Shown piece by piece: positions 15,662 through 27,300 of a stretch of DNA of 64,000 nucleotides (positions are counted from its first letter, which is position 1; every line of letters starts with the position of its first letter). Made by a program: the position numbers and the translations under genes. The stretch is from Membranipora membranacea (Eukaryota; Bryozoa; Gymnolaemata; Cheilostomatida; Membraniporidae). The DNA lies in the NCBI GenBank assembly GCA_914767715.1, contig OU612069.1:12769387-12833386 (forward strand), written 5' to 3'. The notes below the pieces were generated by a model, which worked only from the letters and a program-made list of their open reading frames with translations, did no database searches and had not been told where the DNA came from.

Positions 15662-16885
15662 TTACAAACAATTTGGTTTTCATATAAACTTTTATTGGGT
15701 AAATAATATTTTTGACAAAAAAAATTTAACCTCAATAATTCTATTTGGTTTTATTTTAGTTTATCAAGTAGTCTGCTCATGTATTAAGTAAGGACAACTC
15801 CGACTTGGTAACCGGTTGTCTTCAAATAGGTGCATGAACCTTTGTGTGGCACTACCTTATCAACCATCTTTGAGCAACCTTGCGGGTGGGTGATAATGTC
15901 ATGCCATTTCTTGCACATATTTTAAGTTAAGGCATTTTAATCATTGTGCTCTTTGTGTGAAAATCAAGTGACATGACGCAGCATTTGTTGAAAGCAAGGT
16001 AATTGTCTCCAAAAACATTCGACAAGAGCATTGATGCTCTTTTAAGGCCGTCCAAACCAGTCAAGACAAAAATAATTTACTAACAACCAAATACTAACAT
16101 TCTTGATTAAATGAATTAAAACCAGTCATTGAGGGTTTGTTTGACACATATTAGCACTTAGACCAGCTCATAAACAATAATATAGTATATAATCCTTGAA
16201 ATAATACATTGTCAAGCAATATTACAAGATCAGGGCAATGCAACAGTATTTTATGTACTCACAGAACTAGTGTTCTTAAATACCCTTTACACTTAAAAGT
16301 CACTTCCTTCAACTCTTTGTTGTAAAAATAAGGGAGAAAGAATGCTCCCTAATGACAGCCATCTCTCTATAGTTATATTTCAAGAAAGTATAAATGGAAC
16401 TTTGAGAGAACAACATCAACATCCTCGTTCATTCTTTTCAATAATCTTTAATAGCCCCTTTATTCTTCATAATATCTTTGTGTGCACTAACATGAAGGAA
16501 TTAAAGGTAACAGTTCAGCTATAGGCAGTCATTACCTCATGTATTTGATAACGAAGAAAGAGCTTCCTTGTCACATTAAAACCTGTTTAGACAGCCTGTA
16601 AGGCAGCAAAATAGGCAAATGCAGCAGTGAAAACTTTCTTTGCTAGTCATTTCTATGAATAATCATAATTGAGCTAAGAATTTATACTTAGTGGATTAAG
16701 TTCACATCTCAGTAGATAATAAAGAAGACTGGTAGAAAGTGAAATCTGCAATCGACGGCGCTAACTCCATTGATATCAAAGTACCGTAGTTGACCTTGAG
16801 GTTGACAAAACAAAAGCTTGATTATAGAATAAAGCGAGAATACTTTTTGGAAGTGTTGGCTCTGACATTTGATTCTGCTGCCGCA
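15662..16885. other. Intergenic region between the TMBIM-like and RING-TM genes
   Basis: No gene recognised. Around 15826-15920 there is an imperfect inverted repeat with a TTATCAACCA-type left arm and GGTGGGTGATAATG right arm, resembling the foldback at 28422-28557. The promoter and 5' untranslated region of the RING gene should be near the right end. Confidence 0.4.
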
Positions 16886-19290
16886 ATGATAAGAGCAGCA
16901 AGTGTGGACAACCTGAGGAAGGAGCTGGAGTGTGGGGTTTGTTATGAGGATGATGTACCTTTGCGGCTCATACCAGATTGTCAACATACATTCTGTCACA
17001 CGTGTATCGGTAAGTGGTTAATGTGTTTTGTATTCTAACATATCATTCATCAACCTACCCCAAAGGTGAGGGTGATTTAATTTTAGCTAGCGCTAAATTT
17101 TGGTTAGCTAAGGAGTAACTATATAAAGTGTATTGGTGAGTGTTTTATGTGTTTTGCATTCTAACTAAGCACCTATGTTAGATTTGAATGATATTATATT
17201 TGTATTCAGAGTTTCAGACGCCTTAACATACCAAGAACAATCACCCCACCTTGTGGGTGACTTAATTTTAGCTAACACTAAATATTTGGTTACCTGAGTA
17301 GTGAGTATATGGAGTGAATTGGGGGAGTAAATGTTAGCTAGCATTGAATTTAGTTATTATAAGGGATAGTATTAGAATTGTGGGTTTCACGCCCACAATG
17401 ACGTTGGAAATTTTTATCCCAGATTTTTTATTCTAGCTAATCATGCCTCCATGTCTTGTCTTTTCTCTGAGAAGGGGCTGGCCGAGGTAACGCCAATCAG
17501 GTTTTAGGGACCGATCGAGCTCAAGCTTTCTATAGGACAACTTTTAATCTAGTATCTTTGTTCAAAGTGCCCCGAAATACGATTGAATGTCCCCATATCT
17601 CTTTTTTCTCACAATTTTTATAGTTAGTGATGGAAATACAATCAATCATGAATCAGATATTGATCAGATATTTACTAATCTGTTTTAACGTCATTGGCAG
17701 ACCGGATCATAGCGGAGAGACTTGAGGGGAGTAACGAGGCGATATTTGCGTGTCCCGAGTGTCGCAGAGAGTATATAGTCCCTGAGGACGGATTTCCAAT
17801 CTGCAGGTATAAGGAAAGACTCCGAGAACAACTGGAACAGCAGCCTCAACAAACTGAAATCGAAATAATTGATACCGGAACAGGTAAGATCTTAGAAAGA
17901 TATGGTAAGGCAACACAGAGAACCGAGCTTTTCCTAATAATGCTGAATTGATCTGCCAGTGTTTCCAGCAAATATGTCTAAGAAAGACAATCCTGCACCT
18001 ATTTTGAGCCCCTCAAACTTTTTCACCTTGTTCGACAGCCCAGGTCTAAGATTTCTTTATTTTTATTTCAATTGAGTTCCTGCCCTTGACTTAGCTTGTT
18101 TTGATCAATTTTCTTCGGAACAAAGATTGTCAAGACAGACAGGCTACCGCTTGACTGTGACCAGTCAAAAACCAAAGGAAGACCATTTCAGCCTTGACAG
18201 CCTTGAGCTCAAGCATAGCTGGTGACAACCAGTCACGTCCTAGATGTTGTTTTTGTTGGCTGTGAAAATGAATGAATTTGACTTGTTGTTATAGCCTACG
18301 TATTGTGTAGCAACACTTCCTTGTTGAATATTTATTATGAACTTTATTTTACACGGAATGTTTTGACAATTTAGAATGGGATAAAATTAACACCCCTTCC
18401 CAGTATAAAGGAGGTCTAAGTGATCTCCATTCCCTTTTCTGTTTTCCCATAGATTGTGAGTAAAACAGTATCGATGGTACATGCAGGTGGGGAGGTGAAA
18501 GTTTATTTGTGGTCATATTTAAAAACATGGAAAGAGGTTCTATCGAATCAACTTATTTAATTGAAATTAAAATGAATCAAGCAGATTCCTATTCAAGAAA
18601 CAAGGAATGACTTCAGAATGCCAGTCATGTTCACCTCTGATTGTAGTTTTTCCCAGAGTTGCTTCTCCTGCAGCAACGAAAATGGAGGCATAGTGGATGA
18701 AACTTTTTTTACCTAACTTGCCCCAAAGTGCCAGTGCCTTTACCATATGTCAATGTCCGAATTATATCCAGACAGCCCACCTTAAGTTAAATATATGTAT
18801 TTTATTTTAAAATGTAGATTCTGACAGTGGAAGTTATGCCAGCTACGCCAGCATGGAAGATATTGAAATTGACCTGCGGCCGACATGCTCAGCTGTAGGG
18901 GTGCCGGAGTATATTGCTCCCGTTGCTCGAGCTCCTCCACTTCCCCCTGTCATTCAGGTCTGTCCAGCTGCTGTAAATGCTCAAATTGCATGTCGTGTTC
19001 CGGAGGACCAAGAAGAGAATGAACTGGATAGAAAGATCCAGCATGGGATAAGTGTTTATGAAAATAGGAGGAGGATGATAAAGCGTAAAGAGAGAAACTG
19101 TTGCACCGGGTTTTGGTCTGTCCTGCTCGTTGTATCGGTGCTGTTTCTGATATGTGTTGTCGTTCTCGTCAGGGAGACAAAGCGATCATTTCCAAATGAT
19201 ATAGGAAACAACACATTCAACACAAACGAAAGCATCAACACAAACATTACAGTGTTAAATAACCTTTTCGTACCTGCTGGAGGAACGTAG
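16886..19290 (+). CDS. RING-finger protein with C-terminal transmembrane anchor, likely E3 ubiquitin ligase (3 exons, 259 aa)
   Basis: Exons are 16886-17009, 17701-17883 and 18818-19290; both introns are phase 1 and GT-AG. An N-terminal C3HC4 RING occupies residues 16-62: C16-x2-C19, C32-x-H34-x2-C37-x2-C40 (PDCQHTFCHTC), then C59-x2-C62 (FACPEC). The ATG at 16886 was chosen because the frame upstream offers only a TTG. After the RING come a charged segment with QLEQQPQQ, a proline-rich linker (RAPPLPPVIQ), a basic patch (RRRMIKRKER) and one hydrophobic helix (SVLLVVSVLFLICVVVLV) near residues 198-217. The tail of about 40 residues carries three N-glycosylation sequons. RING plus a single C-terminal membrane span is the plan of RNF152-type E3 ligases of lysosomal and mitochondrial membranes, while the RING itself reads like those of TRIM proteins. 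Orthology is not settled. E3 activity is inferred from the intact zinc ligands. Confidence 0.85.
17069..17365. repeat. Partially tandem TTAGCTA-type repeat in a RING-gene intron
   Basis: Two related blocks start GGGTGATTTAATTTTAGCTA (17069) and GGGTGACTTAATTTTAGCTA (about 17266). Each is followed by a TAAATTTTGGTTA-like segment and a GAGTAA/GAGTGA motif. Related TTAGCTAAC-type sequence recurs near 8555-8640 and 33390-33460. Confidence 0.6.
17450..17535 (+). repeat. Dispersed repeat G, copy 1
   Basis: Contains GAGAAGGGGCTGGCCGAGGT. The same block with flanks (ATGTCTTGTCTTT before, then GGACC...GAGCTC after) recurs at 49493-49575 in a WDFY intron. Its origin is unknown. It is noncoding and lies in intron 1 of the RING gene. 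Confidence 0.7.
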
Positions 19291-19343
19291 AATACATCGA
19301 ACAAACCAAGGCTAGTGCCAAAAGTACTTAGATGGCTTGGATA

Positions 19344-19772
19344 AATAAATGTTGTCTGAATCACACAGGGAAAAGTTGAATCGTATGGCCTCGCTATATA
19401 GCCATCACACTTATGCCAATAACAAAGAAAGCACACCTGAATACTATACAGTAATTGAAATGGGAAAACCGACCTGGTAATAGCAAAATACCATGACAGC
19501 TACTTCCTCTTCGCTCATACAAAAACGTGACGACTAGGAGGTATAAACCCAAGGGTTATAGTAAATTTTCTGTTTTGTGGTCACGCCTAACGATATCAAC
19601 AATGTTATGCAGACATACCGACGTAGATCGCTAAGCGACAAAACTCAAGGGAAAACCAACCTGGAAAACCAATGACCAACAACTTCCATGTTCTCTCATT
19701 TCTTTTGTAACTACTTCACACAATTGTAACACACATTATTGTAACTTGTCTTTGACCAATTTTACCAATAAA
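19344..19772 (+). terminator. Candidate poly(A) signals of the RING-TM gene
   Basis: AATAAA occurs at 19344-19349, about 55 nt after the stop, and again at 19767-19772, about 480 nt after it. The second is followed by a GT-rich stretch. I cannot tell from sequence alone which is used. Confidence 0.45.
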
Positions 19773-20214
19773 AGCCGTCTTATCTTAATGTCTTGATTGC
19801 ATCGGGCCATCCTATCACACGCTGTCCTGAGTGACCACCATAGACCTAATTATTGTGTCTTTGATTAGCATGTATGAGAGGTCAAGTGGTCCAGGGACAG
19901 TTTTATTCCACCAATTGAGAAGATGATGTCTTTGTTTTGCTACCGTTGCCAAGCAATGTATTATCATAGATGCAGAACATACGCATCCTCCGCATAGTGA
20001 TTCTTTCATTTCTGTGGTGCATACTCTGTCAGCCTCTAAATTTCAAATCATGTAAAAATTTATCTTGTTTAGTTTCATCAGGGATTTATAGCAGAAAGTA
20101 AATAATCGATGTAATCTACGAACTGATAAAATAAAGACCATAGAATAAACTATGTTTCCATGAAAAAATCTTGCATTTATTTCAACACAGTTATCTCTAC
20201 CTAGAAGCTAGAAC

Positions 20215-20312
20215 AAGTTTAACCCAATTACCTGCATTCCTGTTGCTCCCTTCCACTGGTTACGCTGCTGAGGAGTGACCAGTGGATTGGGAGCGACTCA
20301 GAATGCAGCCAC
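20215..20312. mobile_element. MITE family C, copy 2
   Basis: Starts CAAGTTTAACCCAATTACCTGCATTCC, here described by its ends: GCATTCCTGTTGCTCCC on the left and GGGAGCGACTCAGAATGC on the right form an imperfect inverted repeat around a central GTTACGCTGCTGAGG. Confidence 0.7.
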
Positions 20313-20368
20313 ATGACGATTTGGCGTAAGTTTGGCTGTGAGTGAGAGAGAGAGGCCTCATAGTACAG

Positions 20369-20391
20369 AGTCTAGTCTAGTCTAGTCTAGA
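20369..20391. repeat. (TCTAG)n short tandem repeat
   Basis: Four to five copies of the pentamer TCTAG. It is intergenic and has no other visible role. Confidence 0.85.
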
Positions 20392-21214
20392 ATTTCCCCA
20401 AAGCTGTAATATGTTATCATCAACATAAACTCGCTTAGATATTCAAGAACATTGTATTGTGGGTTACGCTTAAACATGCCTGATTTAAATCCACTTTCAT
20501 AAGTATAATGTTTTAAAAGAGCAGCACCTAGTATTAAACTATAATTTACAGTAGTAATATGTGTCATTTGTAATCTAAATATTCATTGAGGTCAAAAAAT
20601 ATTGATCAAAAAAAGTTTGATCAAAATATATATAACTCATCAATTCGCGGTGCCATAACGATGGCAAATCTCAAATTAGGTATATCAGCATCAACCAGTT
20701 GTTCATTTGCTAAAAATTTACGAGTAGACCTATATACTATATACATAAGGTAAACAAATACATGCAGAACAATATGGTGTAGGTCAGGAATATGAAAAAA
20801 CACGAACAGACATTTGGTCTTAACTAAAAAAAGGTTTTGAGCTATTTTCTTGTCTATTAAGAAGGATCTTACATGGGGGGGGGGGGGATAGGTCGTCTCG
20901 GTCATGTAAAATAACAGCATTATCAGCAGTAAGTGACTATAGTTTTTTTAAGGAAAGTAAAAGTCTGAAGAATTACGGAAAACGCCGCCAACTTACTAGA
21001 TAAAAAAGAATCGTATTTTACACCGTTTGCAATTTTTGGTGTATCGTTCGTTATATCAGTTTGACAAATTTGGTGGGGGGTGATGGGGTTATATGTTTTG
21101 GATAGAGATTACACATCATTTAATTGAGTGAGTCTTAAAAATATTGATGGCAGCGGGGAGTTTCAATCCCCCAACTTCCTTATAGCAGACCACTCAAACA
21201 TGAAGTTATCCTTT

Positions 21215-21220
21215 TTTAAT
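21215..21220 (-). terminator. Possible ATTAAA poly(A) signal of the Gab gene
   Basis: On the minus strand ATTAAA lies about 160 nt downstream of the Gab stop codon. No minus-strand AATAAA was seen closer. Evidence is the hexamer only. Confidence 0.3.
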
Positions 21221-21375
21221 AAAAGGAAAGGCAACTAGGACCTCCTGCATGTTACGTTACTTATAGCTTAACATAACTTTTTATCTTGGCCTAAGGAAAT
21301 GATAATATCCACTCGGATATAAAACAAGAACAGAAAATCAACAATAAATAAAAACAATAATAGCAAATATGACCT

Positions 21376-24300
21376 TTAGTCAATATTGTCGTTTTCTGAA
21401 CGTTTGCGGAGGTTCATGTCGCGTTCCCTCTTAGTCTCTTGCAGGGCCTGAGTCTTGAGTATGTCTATGTCTGTATATTCTAATTCAGGTGATTTATTTG
21501 TAGCACCGAGTCCCACAGGTATCTATAAACAAAGACTTTGTTGCTTCACAGTCTGACAAGTCGGCAAAGACAGCATTCTAATAAAAGCTACAAATGGTCC
21601 AGTTCTAAGACACCAAGTGGGGTGGAGTTAAAATATCTCACACAAACTGACACCTAAGAACTTCCATGATCAGAACATCAGGCACCCAAATAATTCGCAA
21701 TATTGAATTCCCAGTATCACCAGTTGATAATGTAAATAAGAGTATGAAGCAATTTCAAAGCTTCATCACAGCTTGTTTGTCTGTGCTTTCCTGTCGACAT
21801 AGCGAACTCAGTTGGTACACACCCGGAAAAACACGACAGTAATGATTCTACACACGTATCGACAACAATGCATTATGGGAAAGACATTGCCAATCCCTAC
21901 ATCCTGTTCTCACACAATTACTTACCACACTACTTAAAGAGGCTCTGTTGGGTAGAGGGCTAGGCTCCGCCCCTCTGTCTTCTGATTGGTCTAATTCTAC
22001 ATACTGTATATCCCCAATGGGTTCTATAGGCGGGGTCAAAGCTGACTTTGGGAGGATACCAGTCATAGCCTGCCATTGAGTAACACAACACACAATATCA
22101 ATACACGGCAATGATAGTACAATAGACAAAGCAATCGGAATAGTTTGGTGATTAAAATAATTTACAACTGGTTCACATTAACCCAGATAGCGCTGGGATG
22201 GCATCTGGGATGCTGATCCCAAATGGTCCCAGAAAGAGTATTTCTTTTGTTCTTATTGCAAAACTAATTACAGAAAATCAATTAGGTTTTGTCTGGGATA
22301 GTGCTGGGATAATGATGAAACTTGTTCATATTGTCTAGGATCAACTGAGACCTTCCTAGATCATCCCAGTCTTATATTCACATAGTACCCAGATGTAAAA
22401 TGAGTCTGGGTCAGTAACGGGAAAGTTTGTAAGGATCTAACTTTCCAGTTACTGAACCAGACTCATTTTTATTGCTGGGATTGCGTAGCATTTCTGCTCA
22501 CATTGCCTGGAATGGATTTCTGGGTCAATGTGAACCAGTCTGAGCTCAATTTAAGCTCTTGACTGTATGATTAATGGCAGGACCTTATACCTGTGTAGAG
22601 TGGTAAAATACAATGAACACCACAAAGTGAATTTAGAAGCATCGGGAATTATCTAGAACCAATATCTGTATTGTACAGTTCTGTACCTATCAAAGACTTC
22701 CAGTTGAATTTCAGTTTTGCTCTAATGACATATCAGCCAATTGAGCAATGATAAAAGTTGAGAAATTAGTTAAGTTATAAACACATTGAGCGAGGGAGAT
22801 ACCAATTTGCCACCTGAGAGGATGGACAGGGCGAGTTATTTATGTGTATATATTTAATGCACTTGCAAGGTTTTCTGCTCTCAACATGTTTCGTCTTCGA
22901 TGAATTCTTCCTTTGAACAAATCTAGGAGTTGCCCTGCCATCATCATAAAGTTGCTTGTGCAAGGCCGGACCTTCAGTATCGCAGCAGTCCCATTTTTTG
23001 ACAATGAATTGTCCAGGCGGATAACTTCGCCAAAAACAACAATGAAAAATAATTCATGTTATTTTATCTTCTTATCATTCTTTTCGAATACCTTAACTAA
23101 CCAAAATTTGGGATAATACCTTTTAAAAGGCTAGGAGGGGTGAGGGGGCAGTGTATATACCTGTGGATGTGGTTAGGGACAGTGCATATTATACCTGTGG
23201 CGGGGCGTTGATACGGTGTTTTCTCCAGTCTGTGGGTGCAGCCGTACCAGCGCTCAGTGATGAACTCCGCTCAGATCTGTGAGTTCTTAGTTTAGGACTT
23301 ACATTACCTCCTCCACTGATCGCTCCGTTACTAGAGAACTGATACATAAAAATAGTACGGACATCAATACAGTGAAGGATGAGAAGAGCATGTAACATCA
23401 AAACTCTAGATAGTAGATATGCGATTCATATCAGAGCAGTAAACTCTAAGTTAAACAGGAGGTTATGAGAAAAGACATACACTAGAGGAAACAATATGAG
23501 CCTAAAGACTACCCAAAGACCAATGCATGTTTTAGTCAGGCAGTTACTCCCATTCTTCTGGAAGTACTTGTTTCTTGTATTGCACATCCGGGAGACTGTG
23601 ACATAATAATGCAGAGAATGGGAGTTACCTTCCCTTATGGAAGGCACTCTTTCCACCATCAATAATTCATGCCAAGTAGAGCATTGGATTTTTTAACCAT
23701 GCAATTCTGACACAACTTAATCATGATTAACTGCCTCAAGTTCAAGTCAGATAAAGTAAGGAATGTGAGCATAGAGGTTTCAGAGCCGTTTCAAGTATGT
23801 CAGAAGTTGGTAAAATTCTCCTCCTGCGGATACCTTACCCTTCTAGGGTAATGTGAAAAAACTTGACTTGAAATTTTCACTTCAAAGACTACCCAAAGAC
23901 CAAAGCACGTTGTAGTCAGGTAGTTACTTATGATGAAGTTGTGTCAGATGTGCATGGTAAAACAAATCAATGCTCCACTTGGCATGAAATATCGATGGTG
24001 GAAGGAGTTACTTCCATAAGGGAAGGCAACTCTCATTCTCTGCCTTGTGATGTCACAGTGTCCTGGACTTTATCATAATTCACTGCCTGAATATAACATG
24101 CTTTGGTTTTTGGGTAGCCTTTAAGTTTAAGGCGGCGTACCTTGCTATGACTGCTGAGAGGCATGGGTACCTTGCTCATACTGCTACTTCTCTTTACATG
24201 ACCCTGATCTGCTACTGATGACACCAGTGATATATTACCGACAGTACTGCTGTGTGTCGGTTTGCTGTAACGGTGTAATCTCTCTGGTAACTGGGGCTGA

Positions 24301-27300
24301 TGGCGTACTGGTCGGGTTATCGACGATGGCACATCATACACACTCTAAAAAGTACAGTGAAACGATTAATACTTATAATGCTGCTGTCCGTCTATCTAGA
24401 CAATGACTGCACTGAGAAGCTGCAAGGAAGAGGTCTTTATAGTGACGCCTAGGTTTCCAAGACAACAGCGTCACTTTTCGACCACTGACAGCTTTAACCC
24501 AGCGTGAATCATAGAGCTACAAGGCCGGAGCTGCAGTGGTTGATAACAGAGACTTCACTTGAGCTCACCATATGAAAGTACTAGCTATGTTTGATATGGT
24601 GTATGCACCGAGTTATCGATGAACGCACATCATACACATTTTAAGAAAACAGTGATATAACAATTACCAAAAACAATTAGTCACAAAAGGTGTTTACTAA
24701 AACATACTAGACAACTGCAAACAGAAAGATCGGCAAATGATTAGCAAGCTGTTATATACTCTGCAAGGGCATTCAAAGTAATGCTATAGAGAATGGAAGG
24801 GAGGAAGGCTCACTAAGATTTCCCAGTTTTAATGATACTGGCAAAATGGAGGACAAAATTCAAAATACAGGATGCAAGTTAGGATGGGATTTATGACGGT
24901 TTGTACTTGTGAGTAATACGTTGTCTCCCATGACTGTTCACACTGTCTCGTTCATGGGCTGGAAAAGAAATGAACACAACCACTATGTGATAATGAGACT
25001 TACTTCTAGGACTCGAGGACTTGTGGAAGTCGAGTCCGAGTCTTCGTCTTCACTACTTGAGTCAGTGCTCGAGTCATCATGAGTATTAATACGTGACGGT
25101 AACTTAATCTCCTCCCTACTCCGAGTCATCGATACTGGGATCTCTTCTGGGTCATCACTAAAATAACCATGAATACTATGTATACTTATATTTATGTATA
25201 TCATTAAAATTACCATGTATACAGCTATAGTAGGATGCTTGAACATGTGTGGATTGAAAGTAGTAGCATTTCATCATCAACCACAGGCCTCATTATTGAT
25301 TGGGAACGTGGTTGATAAGAAAATTCTACTAACATCTATGAATACTACCATATGATGAGATTAAATTAGATACAATATTATATAGGCATACTATTTGCAT
25401 CAGGCAAAATTCAGCAGCCACATTTGAAATCACCAAAAATTCTACTGTTTTAATAAGCTCAACAGACTTCTCATTGCTGTTTTTGATATTGAGGGTACTA
25501 ATTTCTTGAATGTTTGAAATTTATTGGGTAAAACACAAATAATATTCGAAACAACGCTGAAACCTAGTATTGCACGAAATGCGGTGGATCATGGTTTGGA
25601 TTTTTTTTCTATATGGGCATCAGGGACTTACATAGAAGTCATGTTTGTCTCATTTTTGTCAAATCAGGGCCAACTACTGCTACCACCCATGTCAGCTCCA
25701 AAAATAAACAATACATCTATGCAAGTATATCTATGGTATTGTGAGAGTAATATTGAATCACATACCTGAAGACACTGTCTCCTTTAGTGAAAGCTCTAGT
25801 CTTGTTAGATTTAGATACTTTTAATATTTGGTGTTCAGATTTGAATGCACTGTCATCTAAAAAAGGAAAAAAGTGCCTTACATTCTGCTCTTTAGGATAA
25901 ACAACTTGAAAAATGAGGAATTTTGAACAATTTTAGGAAAGAAGAACCTTTTGGAACTAGCATTGATGAAATTCAATTGGATGCTTTTATCTCCCCCAGT
26001 CGGGGAGTGGGGGGAGGTGGGGAGGAGGGGCTGGGGAGGCTCAGACTAACTTTAATCCTTTGGCGTCTATTTAATTGGCATATAAATGTGGTCAATATCA
26101 AATGAAACAGTTGCAGTACACGCCAGCTTAATAAATTAGGCTATAATGGCTGTAATTTTCCCAAAAAGTTGTCCACTCCTTACAAGTTCTCCAGTTGAGT
26201 GGACAACTTAAGAGATTTTGGCTTTGAGGAGTTATGTTTTGAAGTCGCACATGATTGTGATTATAATGTGACACATTTTGACTTGATCTCAGATTGCTCA
26301 ATATTACAAAGATCTCCATCATGTAGTTAAGCTACTAACCTTCCAGAGTTATAGTATCAGACAGATTGCGAGGTTTAGGAGGTCGATGCGGTTTATCATA
26401 CCCGCTCTCCATATCTTGTGACCTAATGTCATATTCATTATCTAATGTTGAGCCCAACGAATCACCAGTCGGCAGAATCTCATTATTCTGATTGTCTCTA
26501 GCTGGCCGAGTCATTACAGCGGCTGCAGCAGCATTGACATACTTATGTACTGTTACGCCATTGGCTGAGCAGGCTGCCGGGGCTGCTATTGGCTGAGAAA
26601 TGTTAAGACTCTTAGGAACGTCATACATAGATTCAATCTCCCGCCTACTTGCTGACTCGCTGTTAGAATAGAGTGGTTGAGAGTCCACGACACCGTTAGT
26701 AAGAGGAGGTGTAATTATTACACCAGTGTTTGTCATCAGGGGTGGTAATGTACTACTAATGTCGCATGGTGGCGGCGATATCACCACTTCTGTATTACTA
26801 CTAACAGAATGAGGTGATGTTACCACCCCTGTATTATAATAAATAGTATCTACCGATATATTTCGGGCAGGGGACGCACGCCCGTTGACTGGTGGACTTT
26901 TAAGCGTAGGACTGTTAGTTACTCGTCTCGTAGCCGCCGGACTATTGGCTGCTGAGTTTCCACGACTTGTCGGGATTGGCTGATTTATTGCCAAAGTGTT
27001 TGCGATTGGCTGATTTATTGTTAAAGTGTTCGTGATTGGCTGATTTATTGCCAAAGAGTTTGTAGAAGGGAAAATAAACCTGTCAGGAGCGGAGGTTTGG
27101 TGTCTGTGACTAATAATTCTGTTGTTAAGAGAAGAACTGTCCTGATTAATAGTGCTGTCGAGGTGATGTGAGGAGCCACGTAGAAGCAGCGGGCTGTTAC
27201 TGCCGATATTCTGATACAGTTCTTCGTTTTGTGTAGGTTTTGGAGGTCGAGGTGGTGCGAGAGGTTCGCCAGATCTACAAGTTTAAAAAATTCAAATGTC

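Larger units (their letters stand above)
19773..21375. other. Region between the convergent RING-TM and Gab genes
   Basis: No gene recognised. It contains a family C MITE at 20215-20312, a (TCTAG)n tract at 20369-20391, a 12-13 nt G run near 20875-20887, and a minus-strand ATTAAA at 21215-21220 that could polyadenylate the Gab transcript about 160 nt after its stop. Confidence 0.45.

Noticed and set aside
21143-21205. Possible minus-strand tRNA-like sequence with a GGATTGAAACTCC box
   Set aside because: The box B match is poor and no convincing box A at the right distance; too weak to call a SINE.
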